A DNA stretch of 64,000 bases from Chloroflexota bacterium (GTDB lineage: Bacteria > Chloroflexota > Anaerolineae > Anaerolineales > UBA4823). Position numbers and translations under genes: made by a program. The stretch spans positions 62,001 through 126,000 of the forward strand of contig JAJUJL010000011.1 of NCBI GenBank assembly GCA_029265355.1, written 5' to 3'. The notes beneath the pieces were generated by a model. The model worked only from the letters and a program-made list of their open reading frames with translations, was not told where the DNA came from and did not search any database. Below are positions 33,268-41,434 of the stretch, one piece after another (the stretch's first letter is position 1; every line of letters begins with the position of its first letter).

Positions 33268-34812
33268 ATGCAAATCCAGCAATTGGAATTTTTGAAGCAT
33301 CTTATTCGTTTCAACCGGCGCGTCTATCTCGATCACAATGCCACCACGCCGGTCAGCAACCGTGTCCGGCGTAAAATGGGCCAGGTTTTGAGATACCATT
33401 ACGGAAATCCGTCCTCGTTCTATGGCATTGGCAGAAAATCGGCTGCCCTGGTGAAGCAAGCCCGGCAGTATGTGGCTGAGGCTGTTCATGCCGACCCACA
33501 GGAAATCTATTTTACCGGTTGCGCCACCGAGTCGAACAATGCCGTGCTCAAATCGCTCAGCGACCACTTTTATCCCAAAAAGAAAAAGATTGTTTCCACG
33601 CCGCTCGAGCATCCTTCCGTGATGCACACGTTAGCGTACCTGGAAACCCAGGGCGTGATGGTTGAATATTGTCCGGTGGATGGCCAGGGTCGAGTATTGC
33701 TGGCTGAACTGGAGAAGCGGGTAGACGAGGATACCTTTCTGGTCTGCTGTATGCTGGCCAACAACGAAACCGGCGTTATTCAAGATCTCAAGGCCGTAAC
33801 GAAGATCGCCAGCCAACAAAGCGCGCTGGTGCTGGCAGACTGCGTGCAGGCGCTGGGGAAGATACCGGTTGATCTGCATGCATGGGGCGTTGATTACGCC
33901 TCGTTTTCGGCGCACAAACTTTATGGACCAAAAGGAATTGGCGCCCTATACGTCAAACAGGGCAGCCCCTTCAGCCCGCTGCTGCATGGCGGTCACCAGG
34001 AAAGCGGGATGCGGGCTGGAACGGAAAGCCTTCACAATATCGTCGGATTCGGGGCTGCCTGCCAGGATGTCGATCGACTCCTGCTGCATGCCAAAAAGAC
34101 GCAGGCGCTGAAACAGCTCTTGATCCAGCGCCTCAAGGAAATCAAGCCAGATTGTGCGATCAATTCGCCAGAGACAGGGTGCCTGCCAAACACGATCAGC
34201 GTAACCTTTCCCGGCGTGGACAATGCCGGGTTGATGGCGATATTGGATTACCATGGCATTGCCGTCTCAGCCGGTTCAGCTTGCAGCACCGGGGAGGATG
34301 CGCCTTCCCATGTACTAAGAGCCATCGGCTTATCCGAACAGGCCGCGCGCCAAACCATTCGCGTGAGCCTGGGTTGGCACACTTCGGAAGGCGATATCCG
34401 CTACACCACCAAAGTGATCCAGGATTACATCGAGGGTCGAAGCCTGCTGGTCAACATGATCACGCCTGCGCAACTGAATGAGAGCATCCTGTTCGATGAA
34501 CACACCTTCATCCTCGATGTGCGCCCGCCAGATGATCGAAGAAAACACCAGGGTCTGCCAAATGCCCACGAGGTGGCGCCCCTGGCGGTCGAAAAATACC
34601 TGGGGCAGCTTCCACGGGATAAGCAAATCCTGGTATATTGTCCTGGAGGAGGGCTTTCGCTCATGGTTTCGTACTATTTGAAAGCCAAAGGGTTTAAGCA
34701 CGTGATCAACCTGCGCGGCGGGCTCGACGCCTGGAGGCAGCGGCGGAGCGACTTATACCTGAAATACGCCGGACAAAATGTGACCGTGCTTCAGCCTGAC
34801 AAGGTAGAATAG
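33268..34812 (+). CDS. Cysteine desulfurase fused to a C-terminal rhodanese domain
   Basis: A 514-residue fusion. Residues about 15-390 are a class V PLP enzyme of the NifS/IscS type: YLDHNATTPVS, K217 in SAHKLYGPKG as PLP lysine, and C339 in SAGSACSTGE as the persulfide cysteine. Residues about 400-500 are a rhodanese domain with C458 in LVYCPGGGLS. The fusion would let the persulfide be passed within one polypeptide to a rhodanese acceptor for Fe-S or thio-cofactor supply. GGAGG before the ATG at 33268 supports the start over a TTG four codons earlier. The next gene begins 4 bases later, but from its own leaderless promoter inside this gene's end. Confidence 0.93.
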   Translation: MQIQQLEFLKHLIRFNRRVYLDHNATTPVSNRVRRKMGQVLRYHYGNPSSFYGIGRKSAALVKQARQYVAEAVHADPQEIYFTGCATESNNAVLKSLSDHFYPKKKKIVSTPLEHPSVMHTLAYLETQGVMVEYCPVDGQGRVLLAELEKRVDEDTFLVCCMLANNETGVIQDLKAVTKIASQQSALVLADCVQALGKIPVDLHAWGVDYASFSAHKLYGPKGIGALYVKQGSPFSPLLHGGHQESGMRAGTESLHNIVGFGAACQDVDRLLLHAKKTQALKQLLIQRLKEIKPDCAINSPETGCLPNTISVTFPGVDNAGLMAILDYHGIAVSAGSACSTGEDAPSHVLRAIGLSEQAARQTIRVSLGWHTSEGDIRYTTKVIQDYIEGRSLLVNMITPAQLNESILFDEHTFILDVRPPDDRRKHQGLPNAHEVAPLAVEKYLGQLPRDKQILVYCPGGGLSLMVSYYLKAKGFKHVINLRGGLDAWRQRRSDLYLKYAGQNVTVLQPDKVE

Positions 34813-34816
34813 CCCC
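34805..34816 (+). promoter_or_regulatory. Leaderless promoter of the second two-component system
   Basis: TAGAAT (34805-34810), six bases and the ATG at 34817. The box overlaps the last codons of the cysteine desulfurase gene and there is no Shine-Dalgarno. Confidence 0.5.
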
Positions 34817-35500
34817 ATGTCTCAGCTCATCCTGGTCGTCGACGACGAACCCAAAGTGTCCCGCCTGGCACGCGACTACCTGGAGAAAAACGGCTTCCGC
34901 GTCGTCACCGCCGCAGACGGGCAGTCAGCGCTGGCGGTTGCCCGCCGCGACAAGCCCGATTTGATCGTCCTCGACCTGATGCTCCCCCTTCTCGACGGAC
35001 GCGAAGTCTGCCGCATCCTGCGCCGCGAAAGCGACGTGCCCATCATCATGCTCACCGCCTTGTCTGAAGAGATCGACCAGGTGACAGGGCTGGAGATCGG
35101 CGCCGATGATTACATCACCAAGCCGTTCTCCGTGCGCGCCCTGGTGGCGCGCGTGCGGGCGCTGCTGCGCAGAACGCGCGGCGAGGTCAAAGCGCTGGGC
35201 GTCATTCGCCTGGGTGGTCTGGAAATCGACGCCGAAAAATATTTCGTGGCTTACAACGGCAGCCCGATCAAATTCACCCCTAACGAATTCAAGCTGCTGC
35301 ATCTGCTCGCCAGCCGCCCAGGGCAAACCTTTACCCGCGAACAGCTCCTGGAAGACCTGCACGGCGCCGCCGCCAGCACGGACCGCAGCGTGGACTCGCA
35401 CATCAAGAACATCCGCAAGAAGCTGGAGATCGCCTCCGGTAAACCCATGATCGAAACGGTCTACGGCATCGGCTATCGATTGATCCAACCGCACCCCTGA
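34817..35500 (+). CDS. OmpR-family response regulator
   Basis: A 227-residue DNA-binding response regulator: receiver with acidic pocket (VVDDEP), phosphoacceptor D53 (LIVLDLMLPLLDG) and ITKPFSVRAL lysine. The winged-helix domain has ASRPGQTFTREQLLEDLHG and SVDSHIKNIRKKLE...VYGIGYRL. It is followed after 15 bases by its sensor kinase. The target genes are unknown, and no matching direct repeats are obvious nearby. Confidence 0.93.
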   Translation: MSQLILVVDDEPKVSRLARDYLEKNGFRVVTAADGQSALAVARRDKPDLIVLDLMLPLLDGREVCRILRRESDVPIIMLTALSEEIDQVTGLEIGADDYITKPFSVRALVARVRALLRRTRGEVKALGVIRLGGLEIDAEKYFVAYNGSPIKFTPNEFKLLHLLASRPGQTFTREQLLEDLHGAAASTDRSVDSHIKNIRKKLEIASGKPMIETVYGIGYRLIQPHP

Positions 35501-35515
35501 CCGGTCTGCTCCCGC

Positions 35516-36592
35516 ATGTCCACCCCGCCTACCAAACGCCGCGCCCACCGTTTTGCGCCTTTCATGATTTTCTTTATCATCGCCGTTTTTCTATTCGTGG
35601 GCGGCGCGGCAGCCACGCTCTACCTGGTCTTTTCGGAATTCTCTGGCGTCCGAAACCTTTGGATCCTGCTGTGCGGCGCGCCTTTCCTCCTGGTTATTCT
35701 CGCCATCCTCACCATCTTCAGCCTGTACACCCGCTACGGCAAGCCCTTGGAACAGCTCTTCAACGCCATCAACGCCGTCGAAGACGGCGATCTCTCGGTG
35801 CGCGTGCCCGAAAAAACATCCGATATGTTCAACGATCTCTTTAAACGCTTCAACAAGATGATCGCCGAGCTGGAGCGCGCTGAGCAGCAGCGCCGCAACC
35901 TGACCGCCGACATCGCCCACGAGCTGCGCACACCCCTGCACATCATCCAGGGCAACCTCGAAGGCCTCCTGGATGGCGTGTACCAGCCAACGCCGGAGCA
36001 CATCAAGGACACGCTGGACGAGACCCAACTGCTCTCCCGCCTGGTGAACGATTTGCAGACCCTCTCCCTTGCCGAAACAGGGCAGCTCCCCCTTCACCCG
36101 GCGCCCTTCCTGCTTGCCAATCTGATCCATGACCTGGCGGCGAGTTTTTCCTCCCAGGCTGCCTCCCAGGGCGTTGAGCTGAAAATCAAGCTCGCCAACC
36201 CGCAGCAGGAAATCACAGCCGACTACGACCGGCTCAACCAGGTGCTATCCAATCTCATAACGAACGCCTTACGGCATACGCCGCAGGGCGGGAGCATTGC
36301 CATCGAAACTGCACCCGGCTCCGGCGCAGCGAGAAGCGTGCGCATCCTGGTCAAGGACAGCGGGACAGGCATTGCCCCGCAAGACCTGCCCTTCGTCTTC
36401 GACCGCTTCTGGCGCGGGGACAAGTCCCGCCGGGAGCGAACGCACAGCGGGCTGGGACTGGCGATCACCAAACAGCTCGTTCACGCCCACCACGGCACGA
36501 TCGAAGTCCAGAGTGAACTGGGGAGGGGATCGACCTTCATCATCGAGCTGCCGGAACACCCCCTCAGCCAACAGACACCGCGTTTAAACTGA
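35516..36592 (+). CDS. Sensor histidine kinase with HAMP domain
   Basis: A 358-residue membrane kinase. Two transmembrane helices (about 15-38 and 48-70) are separated by only a short loop, so no sizeable external sensor exists. HAMP spans about 70-122, HisKA carries H135 in DIAHELRTPLHII, and HATPase_c carries NLITNALRHTPQGG, DSGTGIAP and HSGLGLAITKQLVHAHHG. It pairs with the preceding regulator. A very short extracytoplasmic loop is typical of intramembrane-sensing kinases that watch the envelope; this is inference. Confidence 0.93.
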   Translation: MSTPPTKRRAHRFAPFMIFFIIAVFLFVGGAAATLYLVFSEFSGVRNLWILLCGAPFLLVILAILTIFSLYTRYGKPLEQLFNAINAVEDGDLSVRVPEKTSDMFNDLFKRFNKMIAELERAEQQRRNLTADIAHELRTPLHIIQGNLEGLLDGVYQPTPEHIKDTLDETQLLSRLVNDLQTLSLAETGQLPLHPAPFLLANLIHDLAASFSSQAASQGVELKIKLANPQQEITADYDRLNQVLSNLITNALRHTPQGGSIAIETAPGSGAARSVRILVKDSGTGIAPQDLPFVFDRFWRGDKSRRERTHSGLGLAITKQLVHAHHGTIEVQSELGRGSTFIIELPEHPLSQQTPRLN

Positions 36593-36682
36593 CCTTAGGC
36601 TAAGAGGTCTGACAACATGCACTTCACAAGTCATTGCGCGTAACTCTTACGGTGCTGTGCGCATTTCATTCACACAGGAACC

Positions 36683-36790
36683 GGTCGTTGCGAGGAGGAC
36701 GTACTTCGTCCGACAGCCTGCCCAGAGCGCAGCAAAGGGAAGCAATCTCCTCGCCGGTAGGGAGACTGCTTCGCTGCGCTCGCAGTGACA
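36683..36790. repeat. REP-like interspersed repeat in a 505-base gene-free region
   Basis: GGTCGTTGCGAGGAGG at the left and GAGACTGCTTCGCTGCGCTCGCAGTGACA at the right (given as positions 36763-36790) are inverted ends, with GAAGCAATCTCC in the middle. It is related to the copies at 28101-28268. The whole stretch 36593-37097 lacks genes and lies between converging transcripts. Confidence 0.7.
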
Positions 36791-36855
36791 TCCCGTTTTC
36801 TTGTGAAAGCACTGGGACCTGAGCGTGTAAGGCTTGACAAACTCTTGAAACATGT

Positions 36856-36904
36856 CATTTGTGAACTGGATGTTAGGATAATCCTAACATCCAGTTCACA
36901 AATG
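36856..36904. repeat. 49-bp perfect palindrome (24-bp arms, 1-base centre)
   Basis: The arm 36856-36879 begins CATTTGTGAACTGG and is matched without error by its reverse complement at 36881-36904, with A36880 at the centre. There is no T-run on either strand. It could extrude as a cruciform or form a very stable RNA hairpin; function unknown. Confidence 0.9.
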
Positions 36905-36933
36905 CAGCCTGAAGGACAACCCTGAAGCAGCTG

Positions 36934-37047
36934 TCCACGAATTTGGCAGCCCTTCGGGCTGCTCCACGAATACACGAATGACTGCCGGTCAGCTTGATTT
37001 CGCCAAACGAATGCAGCGACTGGTAAAAAAAAACTCGTGTATTCGTG
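36934..37047. repeat. Compound repeat: hairpin between direct repeats, plus 13-bp inverted repeat
   Basis: TCCACGAAT occurs at 36934-36942 and 36963-36971, flanking the hairpin GCAGCCC-TTC-GGGCTGC (36946-36962). CACGAATACACGA (36965-36977) is inverted exactly at 37035-37047. It may be a terminator for the ettA operon on the minus strand or a remnant of a small mobile repeat. Confidence 0.6.
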
Positions 37048-37097
37048 ACCCATTCGAGGACGGTTTTCCTTACAGGCTGTTTCCTTCGTACATTCGC

Positions 37098-38774
37098 CTA
37101 CCTCGTCAGCTTGCGGTAGCTCGTCCTGTGCGGCCTTTCCGCCTCTTTACCCAGCCGCTTCCTGCGCTCAGCCTCGTAATCCGACCAGTTGCCCACCGAC
37201 CACACCACCTGGCTCTCGCCCTCGAACGCCAATATGTGCGTGCAGATGCGGTCCAGAAACCAGCGGTCGTGCGACACGATCACCGCGCAGCCGGCGAAGT
37301 TCTCCAGCGCATCTTCCAGGGCGCGCAGCGTGTTCACATCCAGGTCGTTGGTCGGCTCGTCCAGCAGGATCACGTTGGCAGCCTGGCGCAGCACCTTCGC
37401 CAGGTGCACGCGGTTGCGCTCGCCGCCCGACAGCACACCCACCTTCTTCTGCTGGTCAGCGCCCAGGAAGTTGAAGCTGGCGACGTAAGCGCGTGAGCTG
37501 CGCTTGCGACCCGCCAGTTCGATCTGCTCCTCGCCGCCGCTGATCTCTTCCCAAACAGTTTTTTCAGCATCCAGCGTATCGCGGCTCTGGTCGACGTAAG
37601 CCAACTGCACCGTCTCGCCCAGGCGGATGCTGCCACTGTCCGGCTTTTCCTGCCCGGTGATCAGGCGCAACAGAGTGGTCTTGCCGGCGCCGTTCGGGCC
37701 AATGACGCCGATGATGCTGCCCGGCGGGAAGCTCAGGTCTAAATTATCGAACAGCAGACGATCGCCATAGGCTTTGGAGACGCCCTTCATCTCGACCACG
37801 ATATCGCCCAGCCTGGGCCCGGGCGGGATGTAGATTTCCAGGTCTTCGCGGCGCTGCTCGTATTCCTGGCTCAGCAATTGCTCATAGGCGCTGAGGCGCG
37901 CCTTGCCCTTGGCCTGCCGCGCCCGCGGCGCCATGTGAATCCATTCCAGCTCGCGCTGCAACGTCTGGATGCGTTTACTCTCGGCTTTCTCTTCCACCCG
38001 CAGGCGCTCCTGCTTCTGCTCCAACCAGGAGGAGTAGTTGCCCTTCCAGGGGATGCCGTAGCCGCGGTCCAACTCCAGGATCCAACCAGCGACGTTGTCC
38101 AGGAAATAGCGATCGTGCGTGACGGCGATCACCGTGCCCTTGTACTGCTGCAGGTGGCGCTCCAGCCAGGCGACCGTCTCGGCGTCCAGGTGGTTGGTCG
38201 GCTCGTCCAGCAGCAGGATATCCGGCTCGGTCAGTAGCAGGCGGGTCAGAGCCACACGGCGGCGCTCCCCGCCCGAAAGCACACGAATGGGTGTCTCGGG
38301 CGGCGGGCAGCGCAAAGCATCCATTGCCAATTCCAAGCGCGAGTCCAGGTTCCAAGCGTCGTGCAGGTCGAGCCACTCCTGCAGGCGTCCCTGCTCTTCG
38401 AGCAAGGCGTCGAAGTCGGCGTCCGGCTCGGCAAATTTCTCGCTCACCTCGTCGAACGCCCGCAGCTTGTCTACAATGGGCTGCACAGCCTCTTCCACCA
38501 CCTGGCGCACAGTCTTGCTCTCGTCGAGCAGCGGCTCCTGCTCCAGCAAGCCCACACTGTAGCCGGGTGAAAAGACCACCTCGCCGGTATAGCCGTCGTC
38601 TTTACCAGCGATAATTCTGAGCAGCGTGCTTTTGCCGGAGCCATTCAAACCGAGTACGCCGATCTTGGCGCCATAGTAAAAGCCAAGCGAAATATCGCGC
38701 AGCACCTGCTTATTGTTGGGCGGGAAAGTTCGTCCCACCCGCACCATGGAAAAGATCACCTGTTGGCTGCTCAT
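37098..38774 (-). CDS. ettA: ABC-F ATPase EttA (energy-dependent translational throttle)
   Basis: A 558-residue soluble protein with two ABC ATPase domains and no membrane segment. The first has Walker A GLNGSGKST and signature LSGGERRRVALTRLL; the second has GPNGAGKTT and LSGGERNRVHLAKVL. Both have DEPTNHLD or DEPTNDLD. The arm and inter-domain linker (ELEWIHMAPRARQAKGKARL) match EttA, and length and order agree with that ABC-F subgroup. It binds the ribosomal E site and gates translation by the ATP/ADP ratio. It is the last gene of a coupled trio: its ATG shares one base with the CDF stop (TAATG). Confidence 0.92.
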   Translation of the reverse strand: MSSQQVIFSMVRVGRTFPPNNKQVLRDISLGFYYGAKIGVLGLNGSGKSTLLRIIAGKDDGYTGEVVFSPGYSVGLLEQEPLLDESKTVRQVVEEAVQPIVDKLRAFDEVSEKFAEPDADFDALLEEQGRLQEWLDLHDAWNLDSRLELAMDALRCPPPETPIRVLSGGERRRVALTRLLLTEPDILLLDEPTNHLDAETVAWLERHLQQYKGTVIAVTHDRYFLDNVAGWILELDRGYGIPWKGNYSSWLEQKQERLRVEEKAESKRIQTLQRELEWIHMAPRARQAKGKARLSAYEQLLSQEYEQRREDLEIYIPPGPRLGDIVVEMKGVSKAYGDRLLFDNLDLSFPPGSIIGVIGPNGAGKTTLLRLITGQEKPDSGSIRLGETVQLAYVDQSRDTLDAEKTVWEEISGGEEQIELAGRKRSSRAYVASFNFLGADQQKKVGVLSGGERNRVHLAKVLRQAANVILLDEPTNDLDVNTLRALEDALENFAGCAVIVSHDRWFLDRICTHILAFEGESQVVWSVGNWSDYEAERRKRLGKEAERPHRTSYRKLTR

Positions 38775-39727
38775 TAAGGCTCCTGTGTCTCCTTCATCCG
38801 GCAGTCTTCGTCTTCGTATTCGATTTCCAGCGTGGTGTGCGCCAGCCGGTACTGCGCCGCCAGCGCATTGGCCTGCTGTTTGACCAGCAGGACGTCGTCG
38901 CGCGTGGCGTTTTCAGCCACCACCACGTGGGCGGTCAGCACGTGATGCTCTCCGTCCAGCGACCAGAGATGGGTGTGGTGCACCGAGCACACCTTGTCCA
39001 GCGCCAGCAGCCGTCCCTCGAGCATCGCCAGGTCGATGCTCTCCGGCACCGCCTGTAAGAACAAAGCCGCTGTGCGCTTCAGGTTGCGCAGCACGTTGAA
39101 CAGGACATACAGTGTGATCAGGATCGAAAGCAGCGGATCCAGGATGTGGATATCCCAAAATAGAAGGATGATGCTGACGATCAGCACCGCCACCCAACCC
39201 AGCACATCTTCCAGGAGATGCCAGGCGACCACTTGCGCATTGATCGACTGCCCACCGCGCAGGCGCAGCACCGCTGCCCCGTTGACCAGGATGCCCACAA
39301 TGGCAAACAGCACCATGCCCTGGGCATTGGAATGCTGAGGATCAAGCAGGCGTGGCACGGCTTCCGAGAGAATGACAACACCACCTACCAGCAGCACGAG
39401 GATGTTTAGCATCGCACCGAGCAGGGAAAAACGCCGGTAGCCGTACGAGAAGCGATTGTCCTTGCCGCGACGCGAGTAGCGTTCCAGAAACCAAGCCATC
39501 CCCAACGAAACGCTGTCGCCCAGGTCGTGCACCGCGTCCGACAGGATCGCCATGCTGTTGGTCCACAACCCGCCAATGATTTCAAATATGGTAAAAGCCA
39601 GGTTCAAGAAGAAAGCCGTGCGCAAGCTGTTGTTGGTATTGTGCGCATGGGCATGACCCTGCAGGTGGCTATGAGGGTGCGAGTGCGTGAAGTTCGGTGC
39701 GTGAGAGTGCTCGTGTTGGTGTTCCAT
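38774..39727 (-). CDS. Cation diffusion facilitator (CzcD/ZitB-like metal exporter)
   Basis: A 317-residue metal/H+ antiporter. The His-rich N-terminus (HEHSHAPNFTHSHPHSH) is a metal-binding tail. Six helices carry site-A residues SDAVHDLGD in helix 2 and HLLEDVLGWV in helix 5. A C-terminal cytoplasmic domain (VCSVHHTHLWSLDGEHHVLTAHVVV) follows. The substrate is most likely Zn(II), by family knowledge. The start overlaps the yigZ stop by one base (TGATG) and its stop overlaps the ettA start, so all three are translated together. Confidence 0.93.
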   Translation of the reverse strand: MEHQHEHSHAPNFTHSHPHSHLQGHAHAHNTNNSLRTAFFLNLAFTIFEIIGGLWTNSMAILSDAVHDLGDSVSLGMAWFLERYSRRGKDNRFSYGYRRFSLLGAMLNILVLLVGGVVILSEAVPRLLDPQHSNAQGMVLFAIVGILVNGAAVLRLRGGQSINAQVVAWHLLEDVLGWVAVLIVSIILLFWDIHILDPLLSILITLYVLFNVLRNLKRTAALFLQAVPESIDLAMLEGRLLALDKVCSVHHTHLWSLDGEHHVLTAHVVVAENATRDDVLLVKQQANALAAQYRLAHTTLEIEYEDEDCRMKETQEP

Positions 39728-40389
39728 CAGGGTGCAACCTTGTATCTGAGCGGCAGGATAGTCGCCGGGTTGGTCTCGATGATATCTACCCGTAGTTTAT
39801 CACGCGACAGATCGCGCAGGGCAACTTGAAATGAGATCAGTCCTTCTGGACGAAAGCGGGCGGTCACCGCCACCCGGGCAGCAAAATCCTGCTCCAGGAT
39901 CACACCGCCATGTTCACCGGTCAGCAGGCGCACCTGCTCGTAATACGCATAAGGCATTTCGATAAAAACCGTATGGGTGAGGGTTTTTTCCGCCAGCGGT
40001 GTGACCGCCAGCACCGCCCGCACGGCATCGCTGTAGGCGCGCACCAGTCCGCCGGTACCCAGCTTGGTGCCGCCGAAATAGCGCGTGACCACCACCACGG
40101 CATCGCCCAGCCCACTGCCCTGCAGCACCGCCAACACCGGGCGCCCTGCTGTGCCGGATGGCTCACCGTCGTCGCTGCAGTGCGTGATCAGCGAGGCGCC
40201 GTGCCCGATCACGAAAGCTGGCACGTTGTGCGTGGCATCCGGGTGTTCCTGGCGTACCGCCGCAATAAAGAGGCGCGCTTCCTCTACACTGAATGCCGGC
40301 CCCAGCGTGGCAATGAAGCGCGAGTTTATCACCAGGATCTCCGTCTGGGCTCGCGCTGCGGGAATCAGGCGCTCTGCGTCTCCAGTCAT
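39727..40389 (-). CDS. yigZ: YigZ/IMPACT family protein
   Basis: A 220-residue soluble protein of the UPF0029/IMPACT family. The N-terminal domain has the signature INSRFIATLGPAFSVEEA, HVN-type segment ATHNVPAFVIG and DDGEPSGTAGRPVLAVL, then VVVTRYFGGTKLGTGGLVRAY. A smaller C-terminal ferredoxin-like domain follows. Its eukaryotic relative inhibits Gcn2; the bacterial role is unsettled but linked by context to translation. Co-translation with EttA here fits a translation-related role. Confidence 0.92.
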   Translation of the reverse strand: MTGDAERLIPAARAQTEILVINSRFIATLGPAFSVEEARLFIAAVRQEHPDATHNVPAFVIGHGASLITHCSDDGEPSGTAGRPVLAVLQGSGLGDAVVVVTRYFGGTKLGTGGLVRAYSDAVRAVLAVTPLAEKTLTHTVFIEMPYAYYEQVRLLTGEHGGVILEQDFAARVAVTARFRPEGLISFQVALRDLSRDKLRVDIIETNPATILPLRYKVAP

Positions 40390-40390
40390 T

Positions 40391-40720
40391 TCAACCTCTC
40401 CATAGTCCGCCTGCCAGGCGCAGCAGCCACAGAGCCGCCATACCCACCGCCACGGTCAGCACCGCATTTTTGGTGCGCCAGGCGACCAGGGCTGCCAGCA
40501 ACCCCGCCAGGAAGCGTTCGTTACCCAGCGAAACATTTAGCCGCCCCGCTGTCATAAACACTTCAGGGAAGACGATCGCTGTCAACACCGCCGGCGGCAC
40601 GAAACGCAAGGCGCGCAACACCCACTCTGGCGCCCGCAGCCTGCCCATCATGAAGATAAACGACAGGCGCATGGCGAAAGTCAGGCCTCCCAATATTAGC
40701 ATCACCAGCCAGATGTTCAT
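40391..40720 (-). CDS. azlD: AzlD-type branched-chain amino acid exporter subunit
   Basis: A 109-residue membrane protein with three or four helices (MNIWLVMLILGGLTFAMRLSF, RFVPPAVLTAIVFPEVF, TKNAVLTVAVGMAALWLL). This is the small partner of AzlC. The start at 40720 overlaps the azlC stop by four bases (ATGA). Its last base lies 2 bases before the yigZ coding region on the same strand. Confidence 0.92.
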   Translation of the reverse strand: MNIWLVMLILGGLTFAMRLSFIFMMGRLRAPEWVLRALRFVPPAVLTAIVFPEVFMTAGRLNVSLGNERFLAGLLAALVAWRTKNAVLTVAVGMAALWLLRLAGGLWRG

Positions 40721-41433
40721 GCTCGCTTCTCCAGCAGCATGCCCGTCCCCACCCCCACCAGCGCTGCCAGCATCAGTCCTAGCTTGAAAGGCAGGGCGTA
40801 ACCTACCAGCGCCGCCAGGCCGGCCGCCAGCGCTGCGGCAATCGAGGGGCGATCGCGCAGCGCCGGTATCACCAGGGCAATGAAGGTCAGTGATAGGGTG
40901 AAGTCCAAAGACCAGTTCTCTGGCACCTGCGCTCCCATGAACACGCCTGCCGCCGTGCTGAGCTGCCAGGTGCTCCACAGCGCCAGCCCCGCACCCAGCG
41001 TATGCCAGTGGCGGTGGTTCGGGTAATTAGCAGATACTCCCATCTTGAGATCAGCAGAGCGGCCTGCCTGCTGGTGCAGGATGGCTACCGCATACGCCTC
41101 GTCAGTCAGCAGGTAGGCCAGCAGCAGCTTCCAACGCAGCGGCAGCGCCTTCAAATAGGGCGCCATCGAGGCGCTGTACAGCATGTGGCGCAGGTTGAGG
41201 ATCGCTCCGGTCAGTATGATCACCCCTGCCGGCGCCAGCCCCGCATAAAGTTGGGCTGTGATAAACTGCGCCGAGCCAGCAAAGACAATCGCTGACATAG
41301 ACTGCGCTTCGAATGGTGAAAGCCCTGCTGAGATTGCCAACACGCCATAAATGACTCCAAAAGGTATCACGCCCGCCAGTATGGGCAACTCTTCCCCCAC
41401 ACCTCTCAAAAATTCCGATCGAGCAGGGATCAT
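40717..41433 (-). CDS. azlC: AzlC-type branched-chain amino acid exporter subunit
   Basis: A 238-residue inner-membrane protein. AGVIPFGVIYGVLAISAGLSPFEAQSMSAIVFAGSAQF is the family N-terminal signature (positions about 20-57), followed by LNLRHMLYSASMAPYLK. With AzlD it exports branched-chain amino acids or analogues. The ATG at 41433, one base after the peptidase stop and preceded by GGTGAG, is chosen; the longer frame reaches back into the peptidase gene. The linkage to a peptidase and YfcC suggests export of excess amino acids released from peptides. Confidence 0.9.
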   Translation of the reverse strand: MIPARSEFLRGVGEELPILAGVIPFGVIYGVLAISAGLSPFEAQSMSAIVFAGSAQFITAQLYAGLAPAGVIILTGAILNLRHMLYSASMAPYLKALPLRWKLLLAYLLTDEAYAVAILHQQAGRSADLKMGVSANYPNHRHWHTLGAGLALWSTWQLSTAAGVFMGAQVPENWSLDFTLSLTFIALVIPALRDRPSIAAALAAGLAALVGYALPFKLGLMLAALVGVGTGMLLEKRA

Positions 41434-41434
41434 C

